Below, in pieces: positions 50,716-59,747 of a stretch of DNA of 64,000 nucleotides. Under the pieces are notes generated by a model, which ran no database searches, had not been told where the DNA came from, and was given only the letters and a program-made list of their open reading frames with translations. This DNA is from Solirubrobacter taibaiensis (GTDB taxonomy: Bacteria; Actinomycetota; Thermoleophilia; Solirubrobacterales; Solirubrobacteraceae): assembly GCA_027587225.1 (NCBI GenBank), contig JAPDDQ010000033.1, forward strand, positions 1-64,000, given 5' to 3'. A program made the translations under genes and the position numbers. Positions within the stretch are counted from its first letter, which is position 1. The number at the start of each line of letters is the position of its first letter.

Positions 50716-52283
50716 GCGAGCGTCATCTCGGCGTGCTCGGAGGCGACGGGATCAGGTCGGCGCAGCATCCGGAACCCGTTCAACAGCCCGAGTAGCGCGG
50801 CGAGGATCGGGACGAGGATCGCCACTTGCAGCGCGATCGGCCGCGCGTCCTCGTTGATGGCGAGCATCTCGGCGCGGATCTCCTCCGGCTGGCCTTCGAG
50901 CTGCGCCTGCAGCTGCGTGTCGCTGAGCACCTGCGCGTCGTCCTCGAGCGCCTGCGCGACCTGCGCCTGCTGCGCGGCCGGCAGCACGGAGCTGTCCTCA
51001 GCCAACTGCGTGAACGCGATCGACAGCGCGGCGAGCATGATCGCGCCGCCGAACGCGAGCCCGAAGGAGAGGCCGAACGAGCCGGCCGCGGAGTTCACGC
51101 CCGCGGCCTCGCTCACGCGCTCGTCGGAGACCGGGGAGAGCGTGTAGTTGTTCAGCTGCGAGACGAGCAGCCCGAGGCCGGCGCCCGCGATGATCAGCGG
51201 GACGACGAGGGCCCAGCCCGAATCGGCGCGCGGGATGATCGGCTCCAGCGCCACGAGCCCCACCAGGACCAGCGCCCAGCCGCCGCGGATGACCGCCGCC
51301 GGACGCCGTTTGCCGGACCGCCGGCCCGCGATCAGCGCGGACGCGAACATCGTCAGGGACAGCGGCGCGATCGTCAGGCCGGTCTGCAGCGCGTTGTACT
51401 CGAGCACCATCTGCAGGTAGATGGGCAGCGCGATCATCATCCCGCCGAGCACGATGTTCTGGAGCATCTGCGAGCCCGCCCCGAGGCGGAACGCATCCGC
51501 CCGGAACAGGCTGGGATCCAGCAGCATCGGACGGCCGTCGCGCTCGCGGCGCAAGAGCCAGCGGGCGAGCGAGAACAGGGCCACGAGACCGATCGCGATC
51601 AGGACGCCCACGTACTCGCCGCCCTCCTGCCAGACGAGGATGCCGATGATGACGCCACCCATGCCGACCGCGGAGAGGACGGCACCGACGGAGTCGACCT
51701 TGCGCGAGCCCGTGTAGGCCACGTCCTTGATGAGCCGCAGGTTGATCAGCACCACCGCGATCACGACCGCCTCCAGCGCGAACCCGACGCGCCACGACAG
51801 CGCCGTGGTCAAGAAGCCGCCGAGCAGCGGCCCGACGGCGGCGGCGATCGCCGCCGCGGCGCCGACCAGCGCATACGCCTGCTTCTGCGCGGCACCCTCG
51901 AAGTTGCCGTGGATCAGCGCCTGCATCGACGGCAGCAAGAGCGACGCGCCGAGCCCGCCGATCACGGCCCAGAACACGATGATCGCGGTCAGGCCCTGCG
52001 CGAACGTCATCGCGATCGCGCCCGTCGCGTAGCCGAGGAGGCCGAGCACGAACGCCCGCTTGCGGCCGATCAGATCGGCGATCTTGCTGCCGATCAGGAT
52101 GAACGCCGCGGACACCAGCGCCTCGAGCGCGATCGCGCCCTGCACGCCGCTGACGGTCGTGTCCAGGTCCTCGACGACGGACGCGATCGAGACGTTCATC
52201 AGCGACGTGTCGACGACCAGCACGAACATCGCCGCCGCCAGCAACAGAGCGAGCCGGTTGCTACTGCCCGTGGGCTCAGACAT
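50712..52283 (-). CDS. MFS transporter, DHA2/EmrB-QacA type
   Basis: A 523-residue drug-type efflux permease with about 14 transmembrane helices. AMFVLVVDTSLMNVSIASVV is helix 1 with its Asp, KIADLIGRKRAFVLGLLGYA is motif A, and AAAIAAAVGPLLGGFLTTAL is motif C. A polar stretch of about 50 residues rich in Gln/Glu/Asp (ALEDDAQVLSDTQLQAQLEG) precedes the last helix. The ATG overlaps the ATPase stop by 8 bp. Substrate unknown. Confidence 0.88.
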   Translation of the reverse strand: MSEPTGSSNRLALLLAAAMFVLVVDTSLMNVSIASVVEDLDTTVSGVQGAIALEALVSAAFILIGSKIADLIGRKRAFVLGLLGYATGAIAMTFAQGLTAIIVFWAVIGGLGASLLLPSMQALIHGNFEGAAQKQAYALVGAAAAIAAAVGPLLGGFLTTALSWRVGFALEAVVIAVVLINLRLIKDVAYTGSRKVDSVGAVLSAVGMGGVIIGILVWQEGGEYVGVLIAIGLVALFSLARWLLRRERDGRPMLLDPSLFRADAFRLGAGSQMLQNIVLGGMMIALPIYLQMVLEYNALQTGLTIAPLSLTMFASALIAGRRSGKRRPAAVIRGGWALVLVGLVALEPIIPRADSGWALVVPLIIAGAGLGLLVSQLNNYTLSPVSDERVSEAAGVNSAAGSFGLSFGLAFGGAIMLAALSIAFTQLAEDSSVLPAAQQAQVAQALEDDAQVLSDTQLQAQLEGQPEEIRAEMLAINEDARPIALQVAILVPILAALLGLLNGFRMLRRPDPVASEHAEMTLA

Positions 52284-54996
52284 GACGGCGCCCCATCAGC
52301 TTGCGCAGCTCGGACGCGGCCACCACGAACAGCCCGGCGCCGATGCAGATCAGCCATTGGTTTCCGGTCAGCGACACGGTGTCCAGGACACGTTGCAGGA
52401 ACCCGAGCTCCGTGGCGAGGATGATCGCGACGGCCGACATCAGCGACGCCAGGATGAACGTGCGATCGCTGAACGTGTCGAGGCTGAAGATCGACTGCAG
52501 CTCGTCGCGCGCCGTGAACGAGAACAGCAGGTTCGCGATCGAGAACGTCGTCAGCGCCATGCTGCGGGCGACGTCCTCGCCGTGCTGGTTCTCGGCCCAG
52601 GCGGCCACCGCCAGCGTGGAGATGCCCATGACCAGGCCGGCGACGACGAACCAGCGCGTGTCGGCGCGGCGCAGGATCGGTTGCTCGGGTTTGCGCGGAC
52701 GGCGTTTCATCAGCCCTTCGCTCGGTTCCCCGTAGCCGAGGCCGATGGCCTGGAAGACCTGCGTGGTGAAGTTCACCCACAGCGTCTGCATCGGCAGGAA
52801 CGGGATGCCTCCGGCGATGTTCAGGATGCTCGCGCCGAGGAAGGTGACGATCATCCCCGCCAGCGCGCCCATCTGGAAGCGGATGTACTTGACGAGGTTG
52901 TCGTAGAGGCGGCGGCCGAGCTCGACGGCTTTGACGATCGTCGCGAAGTTGTCGTCGGTGAGGATCATCGCCGCGGCCTCCTTGGAGACCTCGGTGCCGG
53001 TGATGCCCATCGCGATCCCGATGTCGGCGCGTTTGAGCGCCGGCGCGTCGTTGACGCCGTCGCCGGTCATGCCGACGACGTGGCCCTTGCGCTTGAGGAT
53101 GTCCACGAGGCGTACCTTCTGCTCGGGCGTGACGCGGGCGATGACGCCGATGTCGTCGATCTCGGCGTCGGCCTGCTCGTCGCTGAGCTCGGCGAATTGC
53201 GCCCCCGAGATCGCTCGGCCCTTGATGCCGAGCTCGCGGGCGATGGCCTGCGCGGTGACGGCGTGGTCGCCCGTGATCATGCGGACCTGGATGCCGGCCG
53301 CGTGCGCTTCCGCGATCGCCGCCTTCGCCGCCGGCCGCGGCGGGTCGACGATGCCGACCAGCGCGAGCAGCGTGAGGCCCTCCATCAGCTGCAGCAGATC
53401 GGCGTCCGGGTCGAAGCTTGCCAGGTCGAAGTCCTTGCGGGCCGTGGCCATGACGCGCAGCCCTTGCAGCGCGAGCCGCTCGTTCTCGGCCAGGAACCGA
53501 TCGCGGAACTCGGCGTCGACGACGGCCCGCGACAGGTTCGGGTCCAGGTGCCAGGTCGCGCGGGCGAGCAGCTGGTCGGGCGCGCCCTTGATGAAGCCCC
53601 GGACCACCGGCTTGCCGTCCTCGTCGGCCATGCGGTGGAACGTGGCCATCAGCTTGTACGCGGTGTCGAACGGGAGCTCGGCCACGCGCGGGTAGCGGGC
53701 GCGGGTGAGCTCGAGGTCGAGGCCGCCCTTCTCGGCGAGCACGACGAGCGCACCCTCCGTCGGGTCGCCGATCATCTCGCCGGTGTCGGTGAGCACCGCG
53801 TCGCAGGCCAGCGCGAGCGGCAGCATGAACGGCTCCAGCGGGACCTCGGGTTCGCCGGCGACGTGCTTGACCTGGCCCTCGGTGGAGTAGCCGGTGCCGG
53901 ACACGCGGTAGTGGCGGCCGGGGAGCGTGAGCTCGACCGCGGTCATCTGGTTGAGCGTCAGCGTGCCGGTCTTGTCCGAGCAGATCGCCGAGGTCGCGCC
54001 GAGCGTCTCGGTCGAGCGCAGGCGCTTGATGATCGCGTTCGCGTCGGCCAACAGCCGCGTGCCGCGCGAGAGGATCGTCGTGACGACGGCGGGGAGGCCC
54101 GTCGGGATGGCGGCGATGGAGAAGGCCACGGCGACCGTGAAGACCTCGGTGAAGCTCTGCCCGCGGATCATGTTCAGCGCGACCGAGGCCACGAGCGCCA
54201 GGCCGGCGATCGTGACGAGCTGCTTCGTCAGCTTCTCGAGCTGGAAGGTCAGCGGGGACTTGGACTCGTCCTGGTGCTGCAACATCCCGGAGATGTGCCC
54301 GACCTCGGTCGCCATTCCCGTCGCGGTGACCACGAACTCGCCGGAGCCGCGCGTCACGTTGGTGTTCATGTAGACCATGTCCGTACGGTCGCCGAGCGGC
54401 GCGTCCGGCGCCGCGACGGAGTCGACGCCCTTGGAGACGGGCAGGCTCTCGCCGGTCAGCGCCGCCTCGGCCACCTCGAGCGTCGCGGCGGCCAGCAGCC
54501 GACCGTCGGCAGGCATCACGTCGCCCGCCTCGATCTCGACCACGTCGCCCGGGACGAGCTGCTCGGCCGGGAGCAGCGCGAGCTTGCCGTCGCGGCGCAC
54601 ACGCGCCTTGATGATCATCATCTTCGCCAATGCCGCCACCGCGGCTGCGGCCTTGCCTTCCTGGCTCAGGCCGAGCACGGCGTTGAGCAGCGTCAGCAGC
54701 AGGATCATGATCCCCGTGCCGGGCTGCTTGACCGGGTAGATCGAGATGATGCCCGCGGCCACGAGCACGATCTGCATCGGGTCGCGGTACTGGCGCAGGA
54801 AGGCGTGCCAGCGCGGCTCGGACTTGGCCTCGGCGAACTTGTTCGGGCCGTAGCGCTCGATCCGTGCGCTCGCCTCGTCGCTCGAGAGCCCGCGCTCGGG
54901 CTCGACGTCCAGCTCGTGCACGGCGCCCTCGCGCGAGAGCACGTGCCACGTGGGTATCTCGGTCGCGGTCGGCAGCGGTGCCGTCGTGGTCGCCAT
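52276..54996 (-). CDS. Cation-transporting P-type ATPase (type II-like)
   Basis: A 906-residue pump. The N-terminal cation-ATPase domain is at 15-75; the actuator has LTGESLPVSK; the phosphorylation site is CSDKTGTLTLNQM near 345; the hinge has TGDGVNDAPALKRAD near 625. Ten transmembrane helices are expected. The helix-4 ion motif reads AIPTGLPAVV, so the Glu of the Ca-pump PEGLP is Thr. Overall it resembles type II Ca/Na/K pumps such as mycobacterial CtpF, a DosR target. It heads an operon with MFS, receiver and DUF7144-like genes. Confidence 0.93.
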   Translation of the reverse strand: MATTTAPLPTATEIPTWHVLSREGAVHELDVEPERGLSSDEASARIERYGPNKFAEAKSEPRWHAFLRQYRDPMQIVLVAAGIISIYPVKQPGTGIMILLLTLLNAVLGLSQEGKAAAAVAALAKMMIIKARVRRDGKLALLPAEQLVPGDVVEIEAGDVMPADGRLLAAATLEVAEAALTGESLPVSKGVDSVAAPDAPLGDRTDMVYMNTNVTRGSGEFVVTATGMATEVGHISGMLQHQDESKSPLTFQLEKLTKQLVTIAGLALVASVALNMIRGQSFTEVFTVAVAFSIAAIPTGLPAVVTTILSRGTRLLADANAIIKRLRSTETLGATSAICSDKTGTLTLNQMTAVELTLPGRHYRVSGTGYSTEGQVKHVAGEPEVPLEPFMLPLALACDAVLTDTGEMIGDPTEGALVVLAEKGGLDLELTRARYPRVAELPFDTAYKLMATFHRMADEDGKPVVRGFIKGAPDQLLARATWHLDPNLSRAVVDAEFRDRFLAENERLALQGLRVMATARKDFDLASFDPDADLLQLMEGLTLLALVGIVDPPRPAAKAAIAEAHAAGIQVRMITGDHAVTAQAIARELGIKGRAISGAQFAELSDEQADAEIDDIGVIARVTPEQKVRLVDILKRKGHVVGMTGDGVNDAPALKRADIGIAMGITGTEVSKEAAAMILTDDNFATIVKAVELGRRLYDNLVKYIRFQMGALAGMIVTFLGASILNIAGGIPFLPMQTLWVNFTTQVFQAIGLGYGEPSEGLMKRRPRKPEQPILRRADTRWFVVAGLVMGISTLAVAAWAENQHGEDVARSMALTTFSIANLLFSFTARDELQSIFSLDTFSDRTFILASLMSAVAIILATELGFLQRVLDTVSLTGNQWLICIGAGLFVVAASELRKLMGRRHV

Positions 54997-55106
54997 CTCG
55001 TTCCTCTCTCAGCGCCGAGCGGGGTCAGGCGCCGGCCGCGACGTCTTGGTCATGTCTCGCAGCATCCGCTGGCCACGGCTGTGCCCGCAATGTGGTGGGC
55101 CTGACG

Positions 55107-55142
55107 GACGGTGGGGGTGCGCGCACCCCCACCCCCACCGTC
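55107..55142 (-). terminator. Hairpin terminator after the DUF1269 gene
   Basis: A 24-bp perfect palindrome (GGTGGGGGTGCG and its complement, 55110-55133) with an alternative longer fold to GACGGTGG...CCACCGTC. It lies 7 bases after the DUF1269 stop on the minus strand and upstream of the ATPase operon. Confidence 0.6.
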
Positions 55143-55149
55143 TCGCGTC

Positions 55150-55647
55150 CTACTCGGCGGTCACGGGCTCGCCCAGCGCGGCGCGCAGGTGGGCCTCGTC
55201 GTCCTCGCTGAGCGAGGTCTGGACGACCTCGCCGCCGTACGGACGCACGCGCTCGATCACCCGGTCCGGCGTGTCGCTGCGGCCGAGGATGATCAGCGCC
55301 GCGCCACCGTTGGTCAGCTTGGCGCCGAGCGTCTTGAGGAAGTTGTCGTCGACGCCGACGTCCGTCATCTTGCCGGCCATCGCCCCGGTCGCGGCGCCGA
55401 TCGCCATGCCGAACAGCGGGGCGAGGAACAGCAGGCCGATGATGCCGCCCCAGAGCGCGCCGCCCGCGGCCCCAGCGCCGGTCGTGCTCCCCGCCTGGTG
55501 CAGTTTGATCTTGCCGTCGGCGCGGTGTTCGACGATCACCGCGTCCTCGAGCTGGATCAGGTGCTCCTTGGTCGCCTGCACGAGCTCGCCGCGGACCTTC
55601 TCGGCGGTCGCGACGTCGGGATAGGCGATAGCCACCAACGTGCCCAT
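55150..55647 (-). CDS. DUF1269 family membrane-associated protein (copy 1)
   Basis: A 165-residue protein starting MGTLVAIAYPDVATAEKVRG from ATG 55647, behind GAGGAGA. Alpha/beta N-terminus, then a Gly/Ala-rich hydrophobic hairpin (ALWGGIIGLLFLAPLFGMAI then GAATGAMAG) and KMTDVGVDDNFLKTLGAKLT. DUF1269 proteins are stress-linked small proteins with a glycine-zipper-like segment; biochemical role unknown. The palindrome at 55712 lies midway to the divergent DUF6325 gene. Confidence 0.85.
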   Translation of the reverse strand: MGTLVAIAYPDVATAEKVRGELVQATKEHLIQLEDAVIVEHRADGKIKLHQAGSTTGAGAAGGALWGGIIGLLFLAPLFGMAIGAATGAMAGKMTDVGVDDNFLKTLGAKLTNGGAALIILGRSDTPDRVIERVRPYGGEVVQTSLSEDDEAHLRAALGEPVTAE

Positions 55648-55711
55648 GGGTGATCTCCTCTGCTTGACGGTGGATGCCGCTGGATCGTCACCCGCACCCG
55701 TTCGGACTGCC

Positions 55712-55728
55712 TCACCCGGATCGGATGA
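55712..55728. promoter_or_regulatory. Stress-island palindrome, copy 6
   Basis: TCACCCG-GAT-CGGATGA between divergent genes, 64 bp from the DUF1269 ATG and 53 bp from the DUF6325 ATG. Confidence 0.72.
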
Positions 55729-55781
55729 TGTCCAGGCCAACCGGTGGCTCGATGCTCGAGACCCCGACGAAGGAGGCACCG

Positions 55782-56240
55782 ATGACGGACGAGTCCGTGC
55801 TCGAGATGGGCCCGATCGACTACATCGTTCTTGAATGGCCGGGCCGGCAGCCGAAGGGCGATGCCGTGCCGCTGATCATCGACCTGGTCGAACGCGGCAT
55901 CATCCGGGTGCTCGACATCGCGCTGATGGTCAAGGGCGAGGACGGGTCGGTCGCTGCCATCGACCTCGGCGAGTTCGAAGATCCCGCCGGCTTCGACGCG
56001 TTCGAAGGGGCCTCGACCGGCCTGATCAGCGAAGCGGATCTCGTGGACGCGGCGGAGGCGCTGAATCCCGGAACGTGCGCCGCGGTGCTGGTCTGGGAGA
56101 ACCGCTGGGCGGCCCCGGTCGCCGTCGCGTTGCGGCAGTCAGGCGGACAGCTCGTCGCGAGCGGCCGCATCGGCATCCAGGCCGTCCTCGCGGCGCTTGA
56201 ACTGGCCGAGGCGCAGGCCGAAGCCACGACCACGTCCTGA
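55782..56240 (+). CDS. DUF6325 family protein
   Basis: A 152-residue soluble protein from ATG 55782, behind AAGGAGG. MGPIDYIVLEWPGRQPKGDA, RGIIRVLDIALMVKGEDGS and a late AALVWENRWAAPVAVALRQS are DUF6325 hallmarks. This family shares the DUF1269-like fold without the hydrophobic hairpin. First gene of a three-gene operon (SHOCT and DUF7144-like genes follow at 18 and 10 bp). Confidence 0.82.
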   Translation: MTDESVLEMGPIDYIVLEWPGRQPKGDAVPLIIDLVERGIIRVLDIALMVKGEDGSVAAIDLGEFEDPAGFDAFEGASTGLISEADLVDAAEALNPGTCAAVLVWENRWAAPVAVALRQSGGQLVASGRIGIQAVLAALELAEAQAEATTTS

Positions 56241-56258
56241 ACGCAAGGAGTCACACAC

Positions 56259-56531
56259 ATGCCCGGATTGCTCCGTGGAATGGCCCGCACCGCCGCGGTC
56301 GCCGGCACGGCGACCGCTGTCAGCAACCGCGTCTCGCGCCGCCAGGCGAATCGCTGGGCGGCGCAGGACAGCCAGCCGCAGTACGACGCGCCGCCGCCAC
56401 CGCCGGCGCCCGCGCCGCAGGCCCCGCCGGTCGACACCGTCGCCCAGCTCCGCGAGCTCGCGCAGCTCCGTGCCGACGGCATCCTCACGGACGAGGAGTT
56501 CGCGGCCCAGAAGCGCAAGATCCTCGGCTGA
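56259..56531 (+). CDS. Short SHOCT domain protein
   Basis: A 90-residue protein. Residues 1-35 are basic and Ala-rich (RTAAVAGTATAVSNRVSRRQ), 40-58 a Pro/Ala-rich linker, and 60-90 the SHOCT helix pair (LRELAQLRADGILTDEEFAA then QKRKILG). SHOCT modules mediate oligomerisation. Second gene of the DUF6325 operon. Confidence 0.82.
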   Translation: MPGLLRGMARTAAVAGTATAVSNRVSRRQANRWAAQDSQPQYDAPPPPPAPAPQAPPVDTVAQLRELAQLRADGILTDEEFAAQKRKILG

Positions 56532-56541
56532 GGGAGGACCG

Positions 56542-56976
56542 ATGACCAAGACAGAGGCCAGATTCGAACGGACGGCGGCGCCGGCCGCCAGCGACACGTG
56601 GGCGGGCTGGATCGTCTTCGCGTCGATCATGCTCGGCGTCGTCGGGCTGCTGAACATCATCCAGGGCCTCACCGCCCTGCTCGACGAGACCTACTTCGTC
56701 GTCGCCAGCGGGAACGAGCTGCTGATCGGCGACTTCACCATCTATGGCATCGTGATGTTGATCTGGGGTGGGTCCCAGATCGCCGCGGGCATGGGGCTCA
56801 ACAGCGGGCACGGCTGGGCCCGCGTGCTCGCGCTGGTGATCGCGAGCGTCGGCATCATCGTGCAGATGCTGTTCGTCGCCGCGTATCCGATCTGGTCGCT
56901 GGTGATCATCGCGCTCGACGCGGTCATCATCTTCGCGCTGACGGCGCGCTGGCAGGAGGCCCGCGCCGGATTGTGA
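56542..56976 (+). CDS. DUF7144-like four-helix membrane protein (copy 2)
   Basis: A 144-residue membrane protein from ATG 56542, behind GGGAGGA. Four hydrophobic segments (WIVFASIMLGVVGLLNIIQG to IWSLVIIALDAVIIFALTAR) match the paralogue at 49907-50305. Its TGA directly abuts the stop of the convergent DUF1269 gene (TGATCA), leaving no intergenic base. Last gene of the DUF6325-SHOCT operon. Confidence 0.72.
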   Translation: MTKTEARFERTAAPAASDTWAGWIVFASIMLGVVGLLNIIQGLTALLDETYFVVASGNELLIGDFTIYGIVMLIWGGSQIAAGMGLNSGHGWARVLALVIASVGIIVQMLFVAAYPIWSLVIIALDAVIIFALTARWQEARAGL

Positions 56977-57465
56977 TCAACGGTCGGCGAGCGCTTCGTG
57001 CAGGTTCTGCGCCTGCGTGGGGGACAGCTCGGACCGGAGCGTCTCGACGCCGGGCCCTGCGAACCCGGCGTCGATCGCGCGTGCGGAGCTCAGGCCGCTG
57101 ATCGCGAAGATCGCCGACGTGCCCGGGGTGACGCGGTCGCGCACACGCTTGACGAAGTCGTCGATGACGCCGAAGTCGTCGAGGCTTCCGGCGACCGCTC
57201 CGGCGGCCGCGCCGAACACCGGGCCGGCGTGCGGGGTGAGGAAGATGAGGCTGAGCACCATGCCCCAGAACCCGCCCCACAGCCGTCCGTTGCCGGTGAT
57301 GCTCCCGAGCTCGCGCGTCACCGGCGTCCGCCTTCCGGGTGCCCACGCGATCAGCGCCGCGTCGTCGACGCTGGCCTGCTGCGCATCGACGAGCCGGCGC
57401 AGCTCCGCGAGTGCCTCGTCGGCCGCTTCGGGCGCGGGGAAGCACCAGACGCTGACGGTGTTCAT
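56977..57465 (-). CDS. DUF1269 family membrane-associated protein (copy 2)
   Basis: A 162-residue protein from ATG 57465, overlapping the stop of the MalT-like regulator (ATGA). It has the strand-helix N-terminus, hydrophobic Gly-rich hairpin (LWGGFWGMVLSLIFLTPHAG then PVFGAAAGAVAG) and FGVIDDFVKRVRDRVTPG. It is paralogous to the protein at 55150 but diverged at its N-terminus (MNTVSVWCFPAPEAADEALA). Co-transcribed with the regulator. Confidence 0.82.
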   Translation of the reverse strand: MNTVSVWCFPAPEAADEALAELRRLVDAQQASVDDAALIAWAPGRRTPVTRELGSITGNGRLWGGFWGMVLSLIFLTPHAGPVFGAAAGAVAGSLDDFGVIDDFVKRVRDRVTPGTSAIFAISGLSSARAIDAGFAGPGVETLRSELSPTQAQNLHEALADR

Positions 57466-59552
57466 GCGTTGCCGATCAGGCCGGCTTCGTGCCCTCGTCG
57501 CACGGCGTCGGAGCGGCATGACACGTCGAGCTTGCGGTAGACGGCGAGCGCCTGTGTCTTGACGGTGTTGGTCGAGACGTGCAGACGCTCGCCGATCTCG
57601 CGGAATGACATGTGGCTCGGGAGCAAGCGCAGGATCCGCAGCTCGGCGTTGGTGAGCGTCGGACCGTCTCCGGTGGCGCTCTCGGCGAACGCGTCCGCCC
57701 GGGCCCAGCCGTCGTGAATCCAGTCGGCGAGCACGACGTTGTCCGTGGGCGCCAGCCGCGCGGCCCGCGCCAGGAGCCGGCGCCCGGTCGGGCCGTCACT
57801 CAGCCGGATCGCCGCCCGGGCGAGCCAGACGTGCGCCTCGCACACGAGCCACGCCGGAAAGTCCGCGCGGGTGGCGAGCAACCGGTCCGCGTCGGCGGCG
57901 TCGTGGCGCGCCTGCGCGATCTCGCCGCGATGCGCGGAGACCACGGCCGAGATCGCCGAGACGAACGCGCGGAGCACGTCCGGCGCGGTCGGCGGGATCG
58001 CCGCGCGCGCCTCGCGTGCGCGGTGCGCCGCCTCGTCCCAGTCCTCGTCCTCGACGGCGAGCACCGCCAGCTGGGCATGCGCCGCGGCGGCGATCACCGG
58101 GAGCGTCGCGCCGGCACGACCGGCGGCGTCGTCGAGGAGCGGGCCGGCGGACTCGCGGTCACCGCGCAGATGGTGCGCGATGCCCAGCACCAGCAGCGCG
58201 AGTGCCTGCCACGGGCTGTCGTGGCGGAGCAGCTCACGCGCGCGAGACGCGTCCGCGAGGGCATCGACGGGGCCGGCCGGATCCAGGCAGGCGCGCAGGA
58301 GCGCCACGGCCGCTTCGCCGCCGGCCAGCGGGTCGTCCTCGAGCAGACGCTCGGCCGTGTCGGTCGACGCGCAGGCGGCGCGGCAACTTCCCGTCACCAG
58401 GTGATGCACGGCCGCGGTCAGCGCCAGCGCGGCGTCTCCGGACGGCGCACACTCGCGGATCGGCGCGAGCCACTCGCCGATCTGCGTGCCGCGACCCGCA
58501 GCGGCGGCCTGCGGCGCGTGCGCCCACGCGATCCGGCCCGCAAGCCGCGCGTCGCGGCAGGTCATGGCGTGCTCGATCGCGGTGTACGGGTCGCGCTCGC
58601 GTGCGTACCACCGAGCGGCGCGGCGGTGCAGGCCGCGCTTGTGATCCGGCTCGGTCACGGCAAGCTCGGAGCGCAGCATCTGCGCGAGCAACGGATTCAG
58701 ACGCAGGCCCGAGTCGGTGCGGTCGAGCGGCTCGCACGGGACGCCGGCCCGCGCCAGCCGCAGCAGCATCGTGCCGGAGTCGGACGTGCCGAGGATCGCG
58801 TCGCAGGCCGAGCTGGTGAGCGGCGTGAGGATCGCCGTCCGGCGCAGGAACGTGCGCTCGTCGAGGCTGAGCGGACCGAGGATCTCGTCCCGGAGGAACT
58901 CGGCGGCGGTGCGATCGGCTCCGCTGAACGCCATGATCGCCGCGTCCAGGTCGTCGCTGTCGGCGAGCACCGTGGTGGCCAGGTACACCATCGCCGGCCA
59001 GCCGCCGGTGCGGTCGAGCAGCCGCTCGAGCTGGTGGCGGTTCAGCCTGACGCCGACGGCATCGACCAGCATCGCGGCTTCGAGCCGGCTCAACGCCAGG
59101 TCGGCGGTGTCCAGCTCGAGCAGCATGCGGCGGGCGCGCAATCGTCCGAGGCCGGGTGGGCGCGTCCGCGTCACGAGCGCTAGCACGCTCCCGGGCGGCA
59201 ACCGGCAGGCCAGGTTGAGCAACCGGTGCATGGCTTCGGCGCGGATGTCCTGCGCATCGTCGACGACGAGCACCTGCGGGATGCCGGAGCGCACGCCCAT
59301 CTCGACGGCGGCGGTGGCCTCGACGGCGGACGGCAGCCAGCGGAAGGGACGCTCGTCACGCGTCTCCCACTCCGAGATCAGCGTCGTCTTCCCGTAACCC
59401 GCCGGTGCGACGACGAGCGCGATCGGCGCGTCGGAGGTGACGAGCTGACGCACGAGGCGGGCGCGTGGCACCAGGCCGTGTCGGTGTGGATCGGTGGGCG
59501 CAGTGGCACGGCCCTGGAGCAGCACGAGCGCGGAAGCGGTATCGGTGAGCAC
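57462..59552 (-). CDS. MalT-like LuxR family ATPase regulator
   Basis: A 696-residue regulator. HGLVPRARLVRQLV leads to Walker A APAGYGKTTLISEWE near 50, and VLVVDDAQDI is Walker B. A TPR-like helical middle follows, and the C-terminal LuxR HTH spans about 632-690 (LTNAELRILRLLPSHMSFRE). GTG 59552 is my best start, since upstream frame is low-complexity and then antisense to the response regulator; no strong Shine-Dalgarno site is seen. It shares a 195-bp divergent gap with that response regulator and is coupled to the DUF1269 gene. Confidence 0.85.
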   Translation of the reverse strand: MLTDTASALVLLQGRATAPTDPHRHGLVPRARLVRQLVTSDAPIALVVAPAGYGKTTLISEWETRDERPFRWLPSAVEATAAVEMGVRSGIPQVLVVDDAQDIRAEAMHRLLNLACRLPPGSVLALVTRTRPPGLGRLRARRMLLELDTADLALSRLEAAMLVDAVGVRLNRHQLERLLDRTGGWPAMVYLATTVLADSDDLDAAIMAFSGADRTAAEFLRDEILGPLSLDERTFLRRTAILTPLTSSACDAILGTSDSGTMLLRLARAGVPCEPLDRTDSGLRLNPLLAQMLRSELAVTEPDHKRGLHRRAARWYARERDPYTAIEHAMTCRDARLAGRIAWAHAPQAAAAGRGTQIGEWLAPIRECAPSGDAALALTAAVHHLVTGSCRAACASTDTAERLLEDDPLAGGEAAVALLRACLDPAGPVDALADASRARELLRHDSPWQALALLVLGIAHHLRGDRESAGPLLDDAAGRAGATLPVIAAAAHAQLAVLAVEDEDWDEAAHRAREARAAIPPTAPDVLRAFVSAISAVVSAHRGEIAQARHDAADADRLLATRADFPAWLVCEAHVWLARAAIRLSDGPTGRRLLARAARLAPTDNVVLADWIHDGWARADAFAESATGDGPTLTNAELRILRLLPSHMSFREIGERLHVSTNTVKTQALAVYRKLDVSCRSDAVRRGHEAGLIGNA

Positions 59553-59747
59553 GACAGAAGGAGCATCCGCCCGCACGGTCCTGCCCGCCAAGGGAGTAAG
59601 CCCGCCGACCGCTGCGGGCGCAGGCACCACTGCCCGTGGGAGGCGTGCCCGTCCCGATGCACGCCGTCCCCAGTCGCCGGTGCAGTGCCAAAACGGTCGA
59701 GACCCAGTGAAAGTTGTCAGACCGTTGGAACGATGTAGGGTGCAGCC

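Noticed and set aside
55062..55068. An eighth stress palindrome before the P-type ATPase
   Set aside because: Only one arm (GCATCCG) matches; the other arm is unrelated, so it is at best a half-site.
55107..55142. Palindrome near 55120 as a CRISPR repeat or origin element
   Set aside because: It is a single copy with G/C runs next to a stop codon; a terminator is the simpler reading.
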